A stretch of DNA of 64,000 nucleotides from Isochrysis galbana (Eukaryota > Haptophyta > Isochrysidales > Isochrysidaceae). The stretch covers positions 1,742,213 to 1,806,212 of the forward strand of contig CM030940.1 of assembly GCA_018136815.1 (NCBI GenBank), read 5' to 3'. Both the position numbers and the translations under genes were made by a program. Shown here piece by piece: positions 42,719 through 53,436 of the stretch; position 1 is the stretch's first letter, and the number at the start of each line of letters is the position of its first letter. The notes beneath the pieces are model-generated. The model saw only the letters and a list, made by a program, of their open reading frames with translations. It was not told the DNA's origin and did not search any database.

Positions 42719-42902
42719 CCTACATGTGAAACACAGGAACAGTGTTTTTTTTCGGAGGCCCAAAACATATGTTTTTCGCTGTTTTATTTCGGGCGGCCCC
42801 CCTACCCCGCACATCTGTTTTTTACACTGTTTTTTTTCGACGGCAAAAAACATACTGTTTTTGCTGTTTTATTTCTAAGTTTGGCTGTGTTTCACATGTA
42901 GG
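42719..42902. mobile_element. 184-bp MITE with perfect 18-bp TIRs and 8-bp target-site duplication
   Basis: The left end CCTACATGTGAAACACAG (42719-42736) is exactly the reverse complement of the right end (42885-42902). ATTACTAT directly precedes the element (42711-42718) and directly follows it (42903-42910), an 8-bp target-site duplication. Inside, a ~57-bp unit is present twice as imperfect direct repeats (ACAGTGTTTTTTTTCGGAGG and ACACTGTTTTTTTTCGACGG, each later followed by GCTGTTTTATTTC). It has no coding capacity. An 8-bp duplication is typical of hAT-like cut-and-paste transposases, which must act in trans; the TIR does not start with the usual hAT CAGGG, so the superfamily is uncertain. 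Confidence 0.9.
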
Positions 42903-42910
42903 ATTACTAT

Positions 42911-44338
42911 CTCGGAGGACTGACGTCCGACGGCGCGAGCGCGGGCGAGCGTCGGGCCGCTAATCGACGCGTCCCCGGCGCAGCGTGCCTCGGCCAGCCA
43001 CAGCCATGCGCGTAGGCTGCCGGGTGCACCTACTACTACCCCCCAGCTACCCGCCGCCGCCTCATCGCAAATCGCCCCATCGCCCATCGCTTCCCTCGCT
43101 AGCGCGCCAACGGAGGGGTCCCGGAGCCCGGAGCGCCCGAGTTAGGCGTGCGCCCGGGCGCGCTGCGAAGGCTTTCATCGCCATCAGCCCGGTGTCCGGG
43201 CCAGCCAAGACACTGAATAAGCAGAATCCGCCGCGCCAGCGCCGCCAATCGCGCCAGCCGCGCAACGAGCCTCAGCCGGAGATCATAAACCACATTTTAT
43301 GATCTCGGAACGGGCGCAAAGTGCACAATGGCATCGACAATGTCAAGAAGTGGGAAACACCGTCCATTCGCCTATCTGGGTACTAGAAAGCACCAGCTAG
43401 CGCTGTTTTCGCTCTGCTCATAAAAACAACTCGCCACTCCTTGTGTCTTGTGTTAAACATCTACGAGTAGAGTGCAAGACCTTTTACCTTCTACCGTTGA
43501 TGCCAAGCGCTCCCATCAACGGCTCATAAAAACAAAACCCATCAACGCCGCCCCTTCCCCCCCCGGCTTGCCCCCCGCGGCTTCCTCGATGTGACGGGGG
43601 CTTCCTCTTTTACGTACTTTCCTCGCACTATTACTCACCCCCACCATGGCCAAGGCCCCGCGCGCGGCTGGCGCGGGCCGCTTGCTCCCTCCCAACGGCC
43701 TGGGTGCGGGAACCCTCAGACCGAGAGAGGAGCGAGGAGAGAGGGAGAGAGCAGAGATTGGACTGCTAGATTAGGTATTCAAAGCAAGCGAACAATTAAT
43801 AAACGGGGGCTGGCAAGGGGGAAGATATTATCCTTAGGTATCAAGCGTTAGATATTCTCAATTTTCACCATTTTTGAAATTTAACAGCACAATCTTCTGC
43901 CGCATCTCGACACAAAAGATGCCCATTCACCCCATCTCCTAGCCTCTTCTCCATATAAAAACAGCACCCATCCCATATTCCCCAACGCACTCCGTCAGAC
44001 ACCTCATTTTTCTCCCTTCACACCTCACAACTTCTCTGTAAACACAATGTCCCATTCCATCATCACAGGGCAGCTTTCACTCTCTTTGCAGCCTCTCTCT
44101 CTTTCGCCTCTCTCTCTCTCTCTTCCCCCCCCCCCCTCCGCCCCCCCCCCCCCCCCCCCCCCCCGCGCGCCTCCCCCCGACTCGCGCCCCCCCCGCGCGC
44201 TCTCTCTCTCTCTCTCCCCCCCCCTCCCCCTCCCCCCTTCCCCCCCCCTTCCCTCCCTCTTCTCTTCTTGTCACACCCCCGTTTTTTCACCTCTCCACCG
44301 CTCCTCCTCTGCCCGTCTCCTCACCCCTTCCCCTCGCC
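42911..44338. other. Intergenic region upstream of CCT4
   Basis: Nothing coding is supported. GCTCATAAAAACAA occurs twice (about 43417 and 43523). From 43860 to 44046 the DNA is relatively AT-rich with TATAAAAACAG near 43954, a possible core promoter for the gene starting at 44339. From 44095 to 44275 a CT/poly-C block lies in the presumed 5' leader. Confidence 0.45.
43953..43965 (+). promoter_or_regulatory. Possible TATA-like element upstream of CCT4
   Basis: ATATAAAAACAGC lies about 380 bp upstream of the CCT4 ATG in an AT-rich window that is unusual for this GC-rich region. Position relative to the transcription start is unknown, and many protist promoters lack TATA boxes, so this is only suggestive. 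Confidence 0.2.
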
Positions 44339-46288
44339 ATGGCGCCTACCAAGATCGGCGGCAGCGGAGCCACGCGCAAGGCGTCCGATCGCGCGCAAGA
44401 GAGGAGGTGCACGCGCCAACGCGCGAGACCGCCCTACACAACCTACAATTCCTCCCCCCCATCTCCCTCTCCTTCCCTCCCTCCCTCCCTCCCTCCCAAG
44501 GCTGCGAGCCGTGCCTCCGCTCTCTCTGTTTCTCTCTCTCTGTCTCTCTCTCTCTCTCTCCCTCCCTACCTCCCTCCCTCCCTCTCGCTGGATTGCCGCT
44601 GCATGAAGGTCTGCGACAAGGCCCATCCAACTCCCCCCCCCCTCCCCCACCTTCCTCCCGCCTTGCAGTGTGCGTGAGAGCAACATCATCGCCGCAAGGG
44701 CCGTCGCTGACGCCGTGCGCACCTCACTCGGACCGCGAGGCATGGACAAGATGGTGCGACGCGCGCGCGGCTCACGCACCCGGCTGCATCACCCCCTTCC
44801 CCTTGCCTGCGCGCCCACCCAACGCTCCTACTTTCCCGCCTCCAGATCTCGTCACCTGGCGGCGATGTCATCATCACGAATGACGGCGCGACCATCCTGA
44901 AGCAGATGGAGGTGGCGCACCCAACAGCCAAGATGCTGGTTGACCTGTCCAAATCGCAGGACGTGGAGGCAGGTGACGGCACGACTACCGTCACCGTCAT
45001 TGCTGGCGCCCTCCTGAATCAAGCCGAGATCCTGCTGCGCAAGGGCATCCACCCGACCGTCATCTCGGAGGCCTTCCTGCTCGCCGCACACAAGTCTGAG
45101 GAGATCCTCAAAAGCATGTCGATCCCTGTCGACCTGAACGACAAGGAGCAGTTGATCAAGGCAGCGGCGACGTCTCTGAACTCCAAGGTCATCTCTAATA
45201 ACTCGTCGCTCCTCGCTCCCCTCGCCGTCGAAGCGCTACATGCTGTGATAGACCCGCTGACCGCGACGAATGTCGATCTACGCGACATTGCGACTGTCAA
45301 GAAGCTGGGCGGCACGATCGACGACACCGAGCTGGTGCCCGGTCTCATCTTCACACAGAAGGCTTCTCACGCTGCCGGCGGTCCCACCAGGGTGACCAAC
45401 GCCAAGATCGGCCTCATCCAGTTCTGCCTCTCCGCGCCCAAGACGGATATTGAGCAGAACGTCACCATCTCGGACTACACGCAGATGGACCGCATCCTCA
45501 AAGAGGAGCGCAAGTACATCCTCGACATGTGCAAGAAAGTACAGAAGTCGGGTTGCAACGTGCTCCTAATCCAAAAGTCCATCCTGCGCGACGCTGTCAC
45601 CGATCTCTCGCTCCACTTTCTCGCCAAGATGAAGATCCTTGTCGTCAAGGACATCGAGCGTGACGACGTCGAGTTCATCTGCAAGACGTGTGGCTGTCTG
45701 CCCATCGCCAACATCGACACCTTCCACCCAGAGAAGCTTGGCCGCGCCGACCTAGTGCAGGAGGTGTCGACGGGCGACGGCAAGATTGTGCGTGTGACGG
45801 GCGTGCCCAACGCCGGCAAGACGGTGACAATCCTGTGCAAGGCATCTAACCAGCTTGTTCTCGACGAATCGGAGCGCTCACTCCACGACGCGCTGTGCGT
45901 CCTGCGCTGCCTTGTCAAGAAGCGCTTCCTCACCCCGGGCGGCGGTGCGCCAGAGATGCGGATCTCATATGAGCTTTCGAAGTGGGCCGATACGCTGCTA
46001 GGAATGCACTCCTACTGCGTCCGTGCCTTTGCTGAGGCGATGGAGGTGGTGCCGTACACGCTCGCAGAGAACGCAGGCCTCGACGCCATCCAGGTGGTGA
46101 CCGAGCTACGCAACAGGCATGCGGCGGGCGAGATGGCCGCAGGCATCAACGTGCGCAAGGGCAAGGTGACTAACATCCTCGAGGAAAATGTCCTCGTACC
46201 GCTGCTCGTGCACACGTCGGCCGTCTCGCTCGCGACCGAGTGTGTGCGCCTCATTTTAAAGATTGATGATGTCGTTATCACGCGGTGA
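44339..46288 (+). CDS. CCT4: T-complex protein 1 subunit delta (CCT4), 3 exons, 531 aa
   Basis: Exons 44339-44406, 44669-44753 and 44846-46288 join with GT-AG introns of 262 and 92 nt (phases 2 and 0). The N-terminus [14 protein letters not shown] leads into [21 protein letters not shown], then [19 protein letters not shown] and [14 protein letters not shown], the ATP-binding blocks of group II chaperonins. [32 protein letters not shown] and [19 protein letters not shown] are specific to the delta subunit. [10 protein letters not shown] and [20 protein letters not shown] close the equatorial domain, ending [14 protein letters not shown]4 is one of eight subunits of the cytosolic TRiC/CCT ring that folds actin, tubulin and WD40 proteins. 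Length matches the family (about 530-540). The first intron is mostly CT microsatellite. Confidence 0.97.
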
Positions 46289-46800
46289 GCACCTAGCACG
46301 AGCGGGGGACACCGGTAGGGTGTGGCCCTAGAGACATGACGCGCGGCACCAGTGTGCACGCGGCCGGGCCGAACGGACTGCCCCGCGGCCGCCGCAGTGC
46401 ACATATTTGTGCGCCTCGAATGCTGCGCCCTGGAAAGGAAAGTTGTCCTTTCATTGTTGTGGGTTGAGTGGTTGGTTGGCTGGCCGGATGTTGCGTGGTG
46501 GCGCGATGGGCGCTCTACAGAGAGGCAGATAGGGAGAGCGAGTTGTGCAAATCTGCAGACAGCGTGGAAGAGACGGTGGTGCCTCGGTGTTGGGTGCTGC
46601 GGCCCAAAAGGCGAGAGCGCTAGCTTGAGGCGAGAGAGGGGTGGATCCCTTACCAAGCTGCATTGGGCCAGCTAGCGGACGGAAGGGGAAGGGGCGGCAG
46701 CCTATGTAAAAAGACTTAATCGACAACCGCTACTTGCATGGCGTGAGGCAGAATGCTTCTGTTACTCCTACCCGCCCTAACTGTCCACACCCTCTGTTGC
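46289..46800. other. Intergenic region between CCT4 and LINE
   Basis: No gene. GC-rich at first (46370-46420), then GGTTGG-rich. This is the 3' flank of CCT4; no polyadenylation signal stands out. Confidence 0.4.
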
Positions 46801-49800
46801 GGGTAAGGGGGAGCATTCCACGCGACACACTCTATTCTTGGAGCGTGTCTCGGGAACACTCTCCTCACTCCTCACTGTGCGGTGCACTCTATTCTAAGAG
46901 CGCCCCCTCCCCTTTCCCGCCCCGCTCCTCGCTCCCTTCCCTCTTGTCGCGGGTAGGGGGGGTTGTTCATACCTCTTCGCAACTTTCCCGCCATTAGGTT
47001 TCCTCGCGTGACCCCCCTTCGTTGTCTAGTTCCGTATCACGCTCACCTTTCCCGCCCGCTCCCGATAGGATCGTCCCCTCACGTCCCTCTTTCCCAATTC
47101 TCGCCTCGTCCCTCCTTCCCTCTCTCCCCGTTCCCACTGAGTGTTTTCCGCCCACTGTCGTCTCTTTCTTTTCCCGCGCGTTCTCTCCTTTCCCCCCCCC
47201 CCCGCGTGTCTTCTCTCGTTCCGGTAGCTTTTGTACGCTCAGCGCTATCGCTTGAGCGCTCCTGTGGCCTCCTGCCTTGTGTGCTCTTCGTCCTCGTTCT
47301 CGTCTCGCGTGACCGCATGCCGGTCGAGGTCCCTCGCTCGTCCTCAGCTCCTCCGTTGCGTGCCTCCCATGTGTCCGGTGGCCCGTGCCCCATGTCTCTG
47401 GACTGTACCTCACATGTTACATACATCAATCCTCTTGCCCCCACATGCAACACAGCCACAGCTCCACTCCATCCCACACATGGTAGCGGAGGCGTACCGA
47501 TCACGCCTTGCCACTCACGCCCACCCCTCTTCGCTTCCCACACCACCCCCTGTCCGCCAGCTCCGACCGGTCCCCACCCTTTGCAGCCTCCTCAATTCTT
47601 CCAACCATGTCAGCCTTTCCAGACCTCTCATCCAACTCACTACCATCCAGTTGCACCCAAGCCGCACCAACCAAACGGACACGCCCTTGCGCCCTTCTCC
47701 TCCCTCTCTCCTCCTCCGGTCGCCTCCAACGATCCTCCTCCCGCCGCCTTACCATTCCAATACCCACCTACTTGCCAGACCAATTTCCAGCCCAACTTCC
47801 ACCAAATGTCCCACCAACCATCACCTCCTCAATTCGCACCGGTCTACCACCACCAAACCGCACCGGACCCCACAATTCTCCCCTCGCCGGCTCAACCGCA
47901 CTTCTACTCACCCCTGCCCAACTCCCTCGGCTTCTGCCCCGCCGTCTACCCTATCGCTCATCCAACCACACAAACCACGTATCCGCTCCCTTCTGTTTTC
48001 ACGCCTCACTCCATCCCACCTCTCGATCTCGACAACGACGACTTCATTGCCGCCATCGCCCGGAAGCTCTACCACCTCGGCTCTCCCCACTCCGCCTCCT
48101 TAGCCTCCCCGACCCCACCGCGCCCCGCCGCCCCGCCTCAACATCCCCGACACGTCCACCCCCATCCCCAAATCCCAGACACGCTCGTACCAGCGACACC
48201 ACCGGACCCACCCCTATCGTCGCCCTTTTTCACCCCGTCGCGACCCCCGCCCCCACCGCCGCCTCCACCACCGCCGCCACTACCGCCGCCACTACCGCCC
48301 CAACCACCCCCACCCCCTCCTCCTAATCCCGTCCCTTCTCTCCCCCCCCCGGACAACTACAACCTCTACTTCGACCCGCTCGATTTTAACAATCACCCCG
48401 CCGACAAACCACCACGTCTCATCTCTCTTCCCCCCGGCTCCACTTCGGTCCTCGCATACGATCTCGACCCCGACTCGTACCACTCATGGCTTCGCCGCCT
48501 CTCAACTCGCTGCATCCTCGCACACGAACCGTTCCGCCCTTTCCTCCGACAGCCCCTCTCTACCCCCACCCTCCCCTCCGAACGCCTCCTCGATCGTTCC
48601 CTCTCTTCCATAATCCTGGACTGCCTCTCGCCCACCGCCACTCGAGTCGCTAACTTCCTAGAGGACTGTCCCGAACGAGACATGGACAGCGGCCGCGCAC
48701 TCCTCTCCCGGATCGAAACCTCCATGTCCACGCTAACCGGAGCCGCCGCCGAAGACGCCGAGGAAGCCTTCCTCGCCTTCCGTCCTTTCTCCATCGGCAT
48801 GTCACCAGACGAAGCACATCGCGCCGCACAAATCGCCATCACTCGATACCGCCGCCTCCCCTCCTTCAACCCAACCGACTCCCTCGCCCTCCACCGCATG
48901 CTCATTCGCAAACTCCCGGATGCCATCGCCCCCCGCCGCACACAAGCCCTCCGCGAACTTAGCGAGGCTCACATCCGCGGCCACATCGCCTGGACCATGC
49001 CACAGCTCATCGCCACGCTCGCCTTGTGGCTTCGCCCTTCCCCCCCCTCCCCTTCTGCCTTCACCGCCACAACGCCGTCGCCTCCCGACCCCACCTCCCC
49101 CTCCGAACCTGACCCTACCGCTCACGTCGCCTCCGTCAATCTACGACCCACACGTTCGCACCGCCCCCCCGCCTGCTTCGTCTGCGGCAAACCGTCGTGC
49201 AACTCCCGCTCGTGCCCTCTCCGCTGCCCTACGTGCGGCGACAAGTTTTGCGTTGGCGCACGTCCCGCCACCGCCTGCGTAATCCACGCCGCCACGCCGC
49301 CCAACCCCCGAACCCTCACCAACGCCCTCGGCGAACCGCTACCTACACGCTTCTACGAGCACCTCGCGCGCCTCTGGGTCGAACGTCACCATCCGGCCTT
49401 CGGCCCTGGTTACTCTAGATGGCTAGCGCTTTTAACTAACATGGATTCACTTCCGATCAGGTGGATCAAGGCTAATGGAAGACGTAGCAATCCCTTCACG
49501 ATACATTGCGGCATGCCCCAAGGGTGCCCGCTATCGCCCCTAGCTTTTCTCCTAGTGGCCGAAGGCCTGACGCGCTTAGTCAACGCCGACCCTGAGATGA
49601 AGGGAATCACGATAGGACCTAGAGAGTTAAGGCTTTCGCAGTTCGCGGACGACACGCAAATTTTAGCGAACTCCTACGAGTCATTGGAGAGGGCGATGCA
49701 CATTTTAGAAAGCTACGGAGCCGCCACCGGGGCTAGGGTGAACAAAAGCAAGAGCATACTAATACGAATGGGATCACTTACGGGGGCGCGGGTCCCAGAG

Positions 49801-52040
49801 GCGCTAGCGTATCTTAAAACACTCGGCGAGGGCGAATATGCTACCATACTAGGAGTCCCATTCTGGGAAGGACTAGACAATGACTCCTTTTGGGAGAAGC
49901 TTTACGCAAAGCTTAAGAAGAAGGTCGCAGCATGGAAAGGATTGACGAGTCTCTCTATTCATGGAAGGACGCTACTAGTGAACTTCATAATATACGGGGC
50001 GCCGAGATATTGGCTGTCCACGTCCACCCCTCCGGCGTGGTTCATGGAGGCCATAGACTCGGACGTTCAAACCATACTATGGGATAGGTCCCCCCGACTA
50101 CAAGCGGACGAGTTAGGCTCCTCGCAAGAGGGCAGAAAATGGATAACTTTTCCGACGTACCCCAGAGTAGGGACGAGCGAAGACGGGCCCCTATTGGGGG
50201 TTGGACTACTCCCCATGGCCGAACACACGCGAGCGCTTCAAGCGATATGGATAATCCGGTACCTCAACCCGTCCATGGCGGAATGGAAAACAGTCTTAGA
50301 TCAATGGTTCAGCCGCACCCCCTTAGGGCGATCGGCAGTCTTTTCGAAGGTCGACTCGAAGAGCCTCACGGCTAGCATTCGCGGTAATAACACGCTCCCG
50401 GCCTTTTGGAAGCATGCGCTTGAGAATTTTAGACGGATTAAATTCCTTAGGGAAGAATTCACACGGGAAGGAACTCAGGGCACCCCGATATGGCACGACC
50501 TTTTCCACAAACCTCCGGCGATTCACTATTCACATAGGTCGAAATGGGAGTCTCTACAGACAGTTATCGTACATAATACTATTAACCCGGGTACAGGGGA
50601 CATATACACTACAGAGGAATGCGCGGCTTACTTGCCGGACGGAGAACGCTGGATGCGCCATAGAGGAAAGTACATATCGGTAGGCCCCTTTCTTAAGTCG
50701 TGGGAAAAGATATCTGAATGGACTAGATCAAGACTAGTGAATACCACATTCGACTATATAGACCTTCTCAGAAAACAAGCGAAGCCCCCGCCCCCGGCTC
50801 CGGAGGAGCAAGAGTTAGTCCCCCAAGAAGATCCGGACGCACACGATTTAGGCGACATTCTGGTCGACAAAGACCATAACTTTTATCTGCGCCGAAGGGG
50901 CGACTACCACAAAGTCCAGCTCAACGTTATGGGAGAGCCCCACATCCACGAGCGAATCAGCCCGCAACTATTGCCCGACGAGCTATACACTCCGCTGAAG
51001 TGGGGACGAGCGTACGACGGCCCGGCGGAAACGGCGTATCCGATACCCCAAGAATACACGCTAAAAGGCACGCATACAACGCTAGAGGATGTAAGTGTCA
51101 GGGTCTTGACTAAAGCGTTCCTCGCATTGAGGAAAACAAAAGCACAAAAATCCACGCTAAGATGGGAAAAAAGGCTACCGGTCCTCTCGGGAAAGTGGAA
51201 ACAAGTATCGCAATTGTATAAATACAACTTTTTAACGCCTAGAGACTCTTATTTGCATTTCAAGCATGTCCTACATAGAAGGATAGCTACGGCGAACCGT
51301 TTTGCTGACGATCCAACATGCCGCTTTTGCGGCATAGCCCCTGAGAGTTCCACTCACCTGGCCTCATGTATCGCGACGGAGCCCGTCTTTGAATTCATAG
51401 AAGGACTTCTGGGGATTAGCCTTAGGCCGGGATCCGAAACAGCCCAACGTCTTTTCTGTTATCAGGTGGATAGACCGCACCCCTCCTCAGGATACTTAGG
51501 TATCCTGGCGTGGAGGTACATCCTAACCGACTTCTACAACATCCAGTATGGCAACTCGGACGGCAGGTCCGTTAAGTCGATTTTAAGAGCGACACTTACG
51601 AGATACCACCTGCTAGTAACGGCGAAAGTCGGTTTCTTTCAGAGGCTAAAAAAACAACGAGAGAATATGGGGTTACACGCCCCGAGCAACAAACATATTA
51701 AGAAGATGGTAAGCCCGCTGTACACGGTGGACAAGGATTTCAACATAGGAACATCGGAGGACCTCCTACAAGCGGCAAGGGGTCTGGACCTGCGACACAT
51801 CACCTAAAGTAGCTTAACCTCTTAGTCGGAATCACAGCGCTTATTAAAGAGGAGCCTAAGAGATTTAAGTGAGGATAACCTGAGCAAACACCGACACAAA
51901 GGACGAACCACAGTCTCCCGCCCCCTTCTCTCCAACTCCTGGCCGAAGCAGCGCGCGCGGCCTCCCCGGAACCAGCTTCTCCGAAAATGAGGGAACTGGG
52001 AAAGGGGAAGGGGGTTGTTAGGGGTTAAGGTCGGGTAGTA
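46801..52040 (+). mobile_element. LINE (non-LTR retrotransposon) with internal deletion
   Basis: The body comprises a 5' untranslated region (about 46800-47316), a single long ORF (47317-51807) and a 3' tail to about 52040. In the 5' region, related phrases recur twice: CACTCTATTCTTGGAGCG and CACTCTATTCTAAGAGCG, and GCGGGTAAGGGGGA and GCGGGTAGGGGGG. Repeated 5' monomers are common in LINE promoters. The 3' tail (GAACCAGCTTCTCCG, AAAATGAGGGAACTGGG, GGGGTTAAGGTCGGG) is related to the tail copies at 22.2, 30.0, 32.6 and 63.2 kb. A T-run (52099-52108) lies just beyond. Exact ends and target-site duplication were not found. Confidence 0.8.
47317..51807 (+). CDS. LINE ORF1-ORF2 fusion: gag-like protein joined to truncated reverse transcriptase, 1496 aa
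   Basis: ATG at 47317 (MPVEVPRSSSAPP). The first ~480 codons are Pro-rich, then comes a gag-like helical region (about 48440-49050) and a Cys/His cluster (CFVCGKPSCNSRSCPLRC PTCGDKFC...CVIH) typical of LINE ORF1. At about 49400-49420, GPGYSRWLALLTNMDS begins the palm of an ORF2 reverse transcriptase: GMPQGCPLSPLAFLL is motif B and LSQFADDTQIL is motif C. The thumb and a zf-RVT finger (CRFCGIAPESSTHLASC) follow, ending LDLRHIT. The endonuclease, the RT fingers and motif A with its first catalytic Asp are absent, so this RT cannot be active. Codon use also changes at the junction, from C-ending (ORF1) to more balanced. Confidence 0.85.
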   Translation: MPVEVPRSSSAPPLRASHVSGGPCPMSLDCTSHVTYINPLAPTCNTATAPLHPTHGSGGVPITPCHSRPPLFASHTTPCPPAPTGPHPLQPPQFFQPCQPFQTSHPTHYHPVAPKPHQPNGHALAPFSSLSPPPVASNDPPPAALPFQYPPTCQTNFQPNFHQMSHQPSPPQFAPVYHHQTAPDPTILPSPAQPHFYSPLPNSLGFCPAVYPIAHPTTQTTYPLPSVFTPHSIPPLDLDNDDFIAAIARKLYHLGSPHSASLASPTPPRPAAPPQHPRHVHPHPQIPDTLVPATPPDPPLSSPFFTPSRPPPPPPPPPPPPLPPPLPPQPPPPPPPNPVPSLPPPDNYNLYFDPLDFNNHPADKPPRLISLPPGSTSVLAYDLDPDSYHSWLRRLSTRCILAHEPFRPFLRQPLSTPTLPSERLLDRSLSSIILDCLSPTATRVANFLEDCPERDMDSGRALLSRIETSMSTLTGAAAEDAEEAFLAFRPFSIGMSPDEAHRAAQIAITRYRRLPSFNPTDSLALHRMLIRKLPDAIAPRRTQALRELSEAHIRGHIAWTMPQLIATLALWLRPSPPSPSAFTATTPSPPDPTSPSEPDPTAHVASVNLRPTRSHRPPACFVCGKPSCNSRSCPLRCPTCGDKFCVGARPATACVIHAATPPNPRTLTNALGEPLPTRFYEHLARLWVERHHPAFGPGYSRWLALLTNMDSLPIRWIKANGRRSNPFTIHCGMPQGCPLSPLAFLLVAEGLTRLVNADPEMKGITIGPRELRLSQFADDTQILANSYESLERAMHILESYGAATGARVNKSKSILIRMGSLTGARVPEALAYLKTLGEGEYATILGVPFWEGLDNDSFWEKLYAKLKKKVAAWKGLTSLSIHGRTLLVNFIIYGAPRYWLSTSTPPAWFMEAIDSDVQTILWDRSPRLQADELGSSQEGRKWITFPTYPRVGTSEDGPLLGVGLLPMAEHTRALQAIWIIRYLNPSMAEWKTVLDQWFSRTPLGRSAVFSKVDSKSLTASIRGNNTLPAFWKHALENFRRIKFLREEFTREGTQGTPIWHDLFHKPPAIHYSHRSKWESLQTVIVHNTINPGTGDIYTTEECAAYLPDGERWMRHRGKYISVGPFLKSWEKISEWTRSRLVNTTFDYIDLLRKQAKPPPPAPEEQELVPQEDPDAHDLGDILVDKDHNFYLRRRGDYHKVQLNVMGEPHIHERISPQLLPDELYTPLKWGRAYDGPAETAYPIPQEYTLKGTHTTLEDVSVRVLTKAFLALRKTKAQKSTLRWEKRLPVLSGKWKQVSQLYKYNFLTPRDSYLHFKHVLHRRIATANRFADDPTCRFCGIAPESSTHLASCIATEPVFEFIEGLLGISLRPGSETAQRLFCYQVDRPHPSSGYLGILAWRYILTDFYNIQYGNSDGRSVKSILRATLTRYHLLVTAKVGFFQRLKKQRENMGLHAPSNKHIKKMVSPLYTVDKDFNIGTSEDLLQAARGLDLRHIT

Positions 52041-52496
52041 GGGAGGTACACTAGCACACTGCCTCACGCCGCACACGTAGCGGGGAATTTTAAGAAGATT
52101 TTTTTTTTCTCTGGAGAGTTTGTACGTTGTGATGAGGTGGATGTGGTGCCCATAGGGGCCACCCGGCCTCGGGCCGCGCTGCCGGAGCAGCGCGGCCCTT
52201 GCCAGGGCGAGAGGGGCCTCTGCCATAAGGCATGCCCAATGGAAGGGTGGCTGCATGGGCCTGGCATTGGTGGGGTGTTGCCAGCAGCCTGCTGCCCCCC
52301 ATGGGGGAGACCAGCATGGCTGCCATAGGTGGTGTGGCCGGGGCCACGGGCCGTGTGGCGCGATCGGAGTCGCACGCACCTGCTCGGCCTCGGTGGGCGG
52401 ACGCGGCCGCTTCGACAGCGGCTGCTCCATGGGCACTGGTGGGGCGCCCTCGGCGGGGGGCCCGAAGGAGAGGGGAGTCGCGGCGGCGCGCTCCAT
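51822..52496 (-). CDS. Doubtful ORF starting at hairpin-ATG copy C, 224 codons
   Basis: From ATG at 52496 (MERAAATPLSFGPPAEGAPP then MEQPLSKRPRPPTEAEQVRA) the minus strand is open to 51822, where it enters the LINE 3' tail. The first ~45 codons look protein-like, with an SKRPRPP basic patch and a GCAGGTGCGT splice-donor-like site after EAEQ. The later part is complementary to LINE tail and is unlikely to be coding. A short first exon of an unrecognised gene is the most that can be said. Confidence 0.25.
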   Translation of the reverse strand: MERAAATPLSFGPPAEGAPPVPMEQPLSKRPRPPTEAEQVRATPIAPHGPWPRPHHLWQPCWSPPWGAAGCWQHPTNARPMQPPFHWACLMAEAPLALARAALLRQRGPRPGGPYGHHIHLITTYKLSREKKNLLKIPRYVCGVRQCASVPPYYPTLTPNNPLPLSQFPHFRRSWFRGGRARCFGQELERRGRETVVRPLCRCLLRLSSLKSLRLLFNKRCDSD

Positions 52497-52521
52497 CGCG
52501 TCTAAGTATAAACTTAGTTGG
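52470..52521 (-). other. Hairpin-ATG motif, copy C
   Basis: CTAAGTATAAACTTAG (52502-52517) is a perfect 6-bp stem with an ATAA loop. On the minus strand ATG at 52496 follows after 5 nt and continues GAG CGC GCC. It is preceded by CCAA, as in the other copies. Confidence 0.6.
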
Positions 52522-53436
52522 CAATGGGAGGGAGAAGAAGGTGGAGAGGAAGTGGCGTCAATGAGCGGCGGGCGAGGGGGGAGGGGGGCCGTGCGGGTGG
52601 GGCGGCAGTGTCGAAATGCGCGGGGTGTCAGAATGCGCGGGAGAAGTGGCGAGCGCGGAGGGAGAGGGGCAGTTCTGAAAGCGCGCACCAGGCTCTTGAC
52701 AATAAAGCGATCGCTTTCAAAGGAAGTCGATCAATTTTCTTTGGAGGGAAACCAACATGGGATATCATGAGATATCGTGATTTCAACGATATATCCACCC
52801 TGCCCCAAATCGAGTGAATGGAGTCAGACCACGTGTGTGTTTCAACATGTGAAGTGTCAAGTTGACTCAAGCTGATAATGAAAGGTGTTAACAGGGATGG
52901 GGATAATTGAACGCTTTTGGTCTGTGCATACATGATAAATTGTATATGTCGCGTGTGGTGACGAGCGGTGAGGCGTATATCCGGGCTATGTGAGCCCCCC
53001 CCCCCCGTTTGATATTCCCCTTCCCGGTATGAAGCAACAATAATGGGGATAGGGATAGGGGTGGTGAGTGGTGAGACCCAATGAACGCTTCTTGCCTGCC
53101 CAATCATGTAGCACAATTGCTCACTCTACACATCAACGTACGCTACCACAGACCACGGTTTCTTTCATCGGAATGTTGGTGCTTGGTGCCTAGCGTTAGC
53201 TGGTTTGACAACAGCTTCTCCATGCCTCCATCCCTTCCTCCCGGCTACGTATCAAGCCAATCCCATGCGTTGCTAGCGCCCATCCCAAATAGCTCGCGAT
53301 GAGGTGTAAAAGCACGGGTGTCCGCAAGGTTCCCTCGGTGACCTATCTGCACTCTAGGGACCCACCCCGCTTGAGCACGACACTTGCGTTCACACCCCTG
53401 CGCTGGCGATGTTGTGACATCCATGCCTTAGTGTAG
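52522..53436. other. Intergenic region, no gene recognised
   Basis: A GATATCATGAGATATCGTGA cluster with ACGATATATC lies at 52758-52795 and is partly self-complementary. AAAGCGATCGCTTT (52704-52717) is a perfect palindrome. Neither can be assigned a function. A poly-C run lies at 52996-53006. Confidence 0.4.

Noticed and set aside
42719-42902. Reading the MITE as a hairpin ncRNA gene
   Set aside because: The exact target-site duplication shows it is a transposon insertion, and the arms are only 18 bp.
47317-51807. Reading the LINE ORF as an active reverse transcriptase or telomerase
   Set aside because: Motif A and the endonuclease are missing, and the zf-RVT and flanking tail place it in a LINE lineage.
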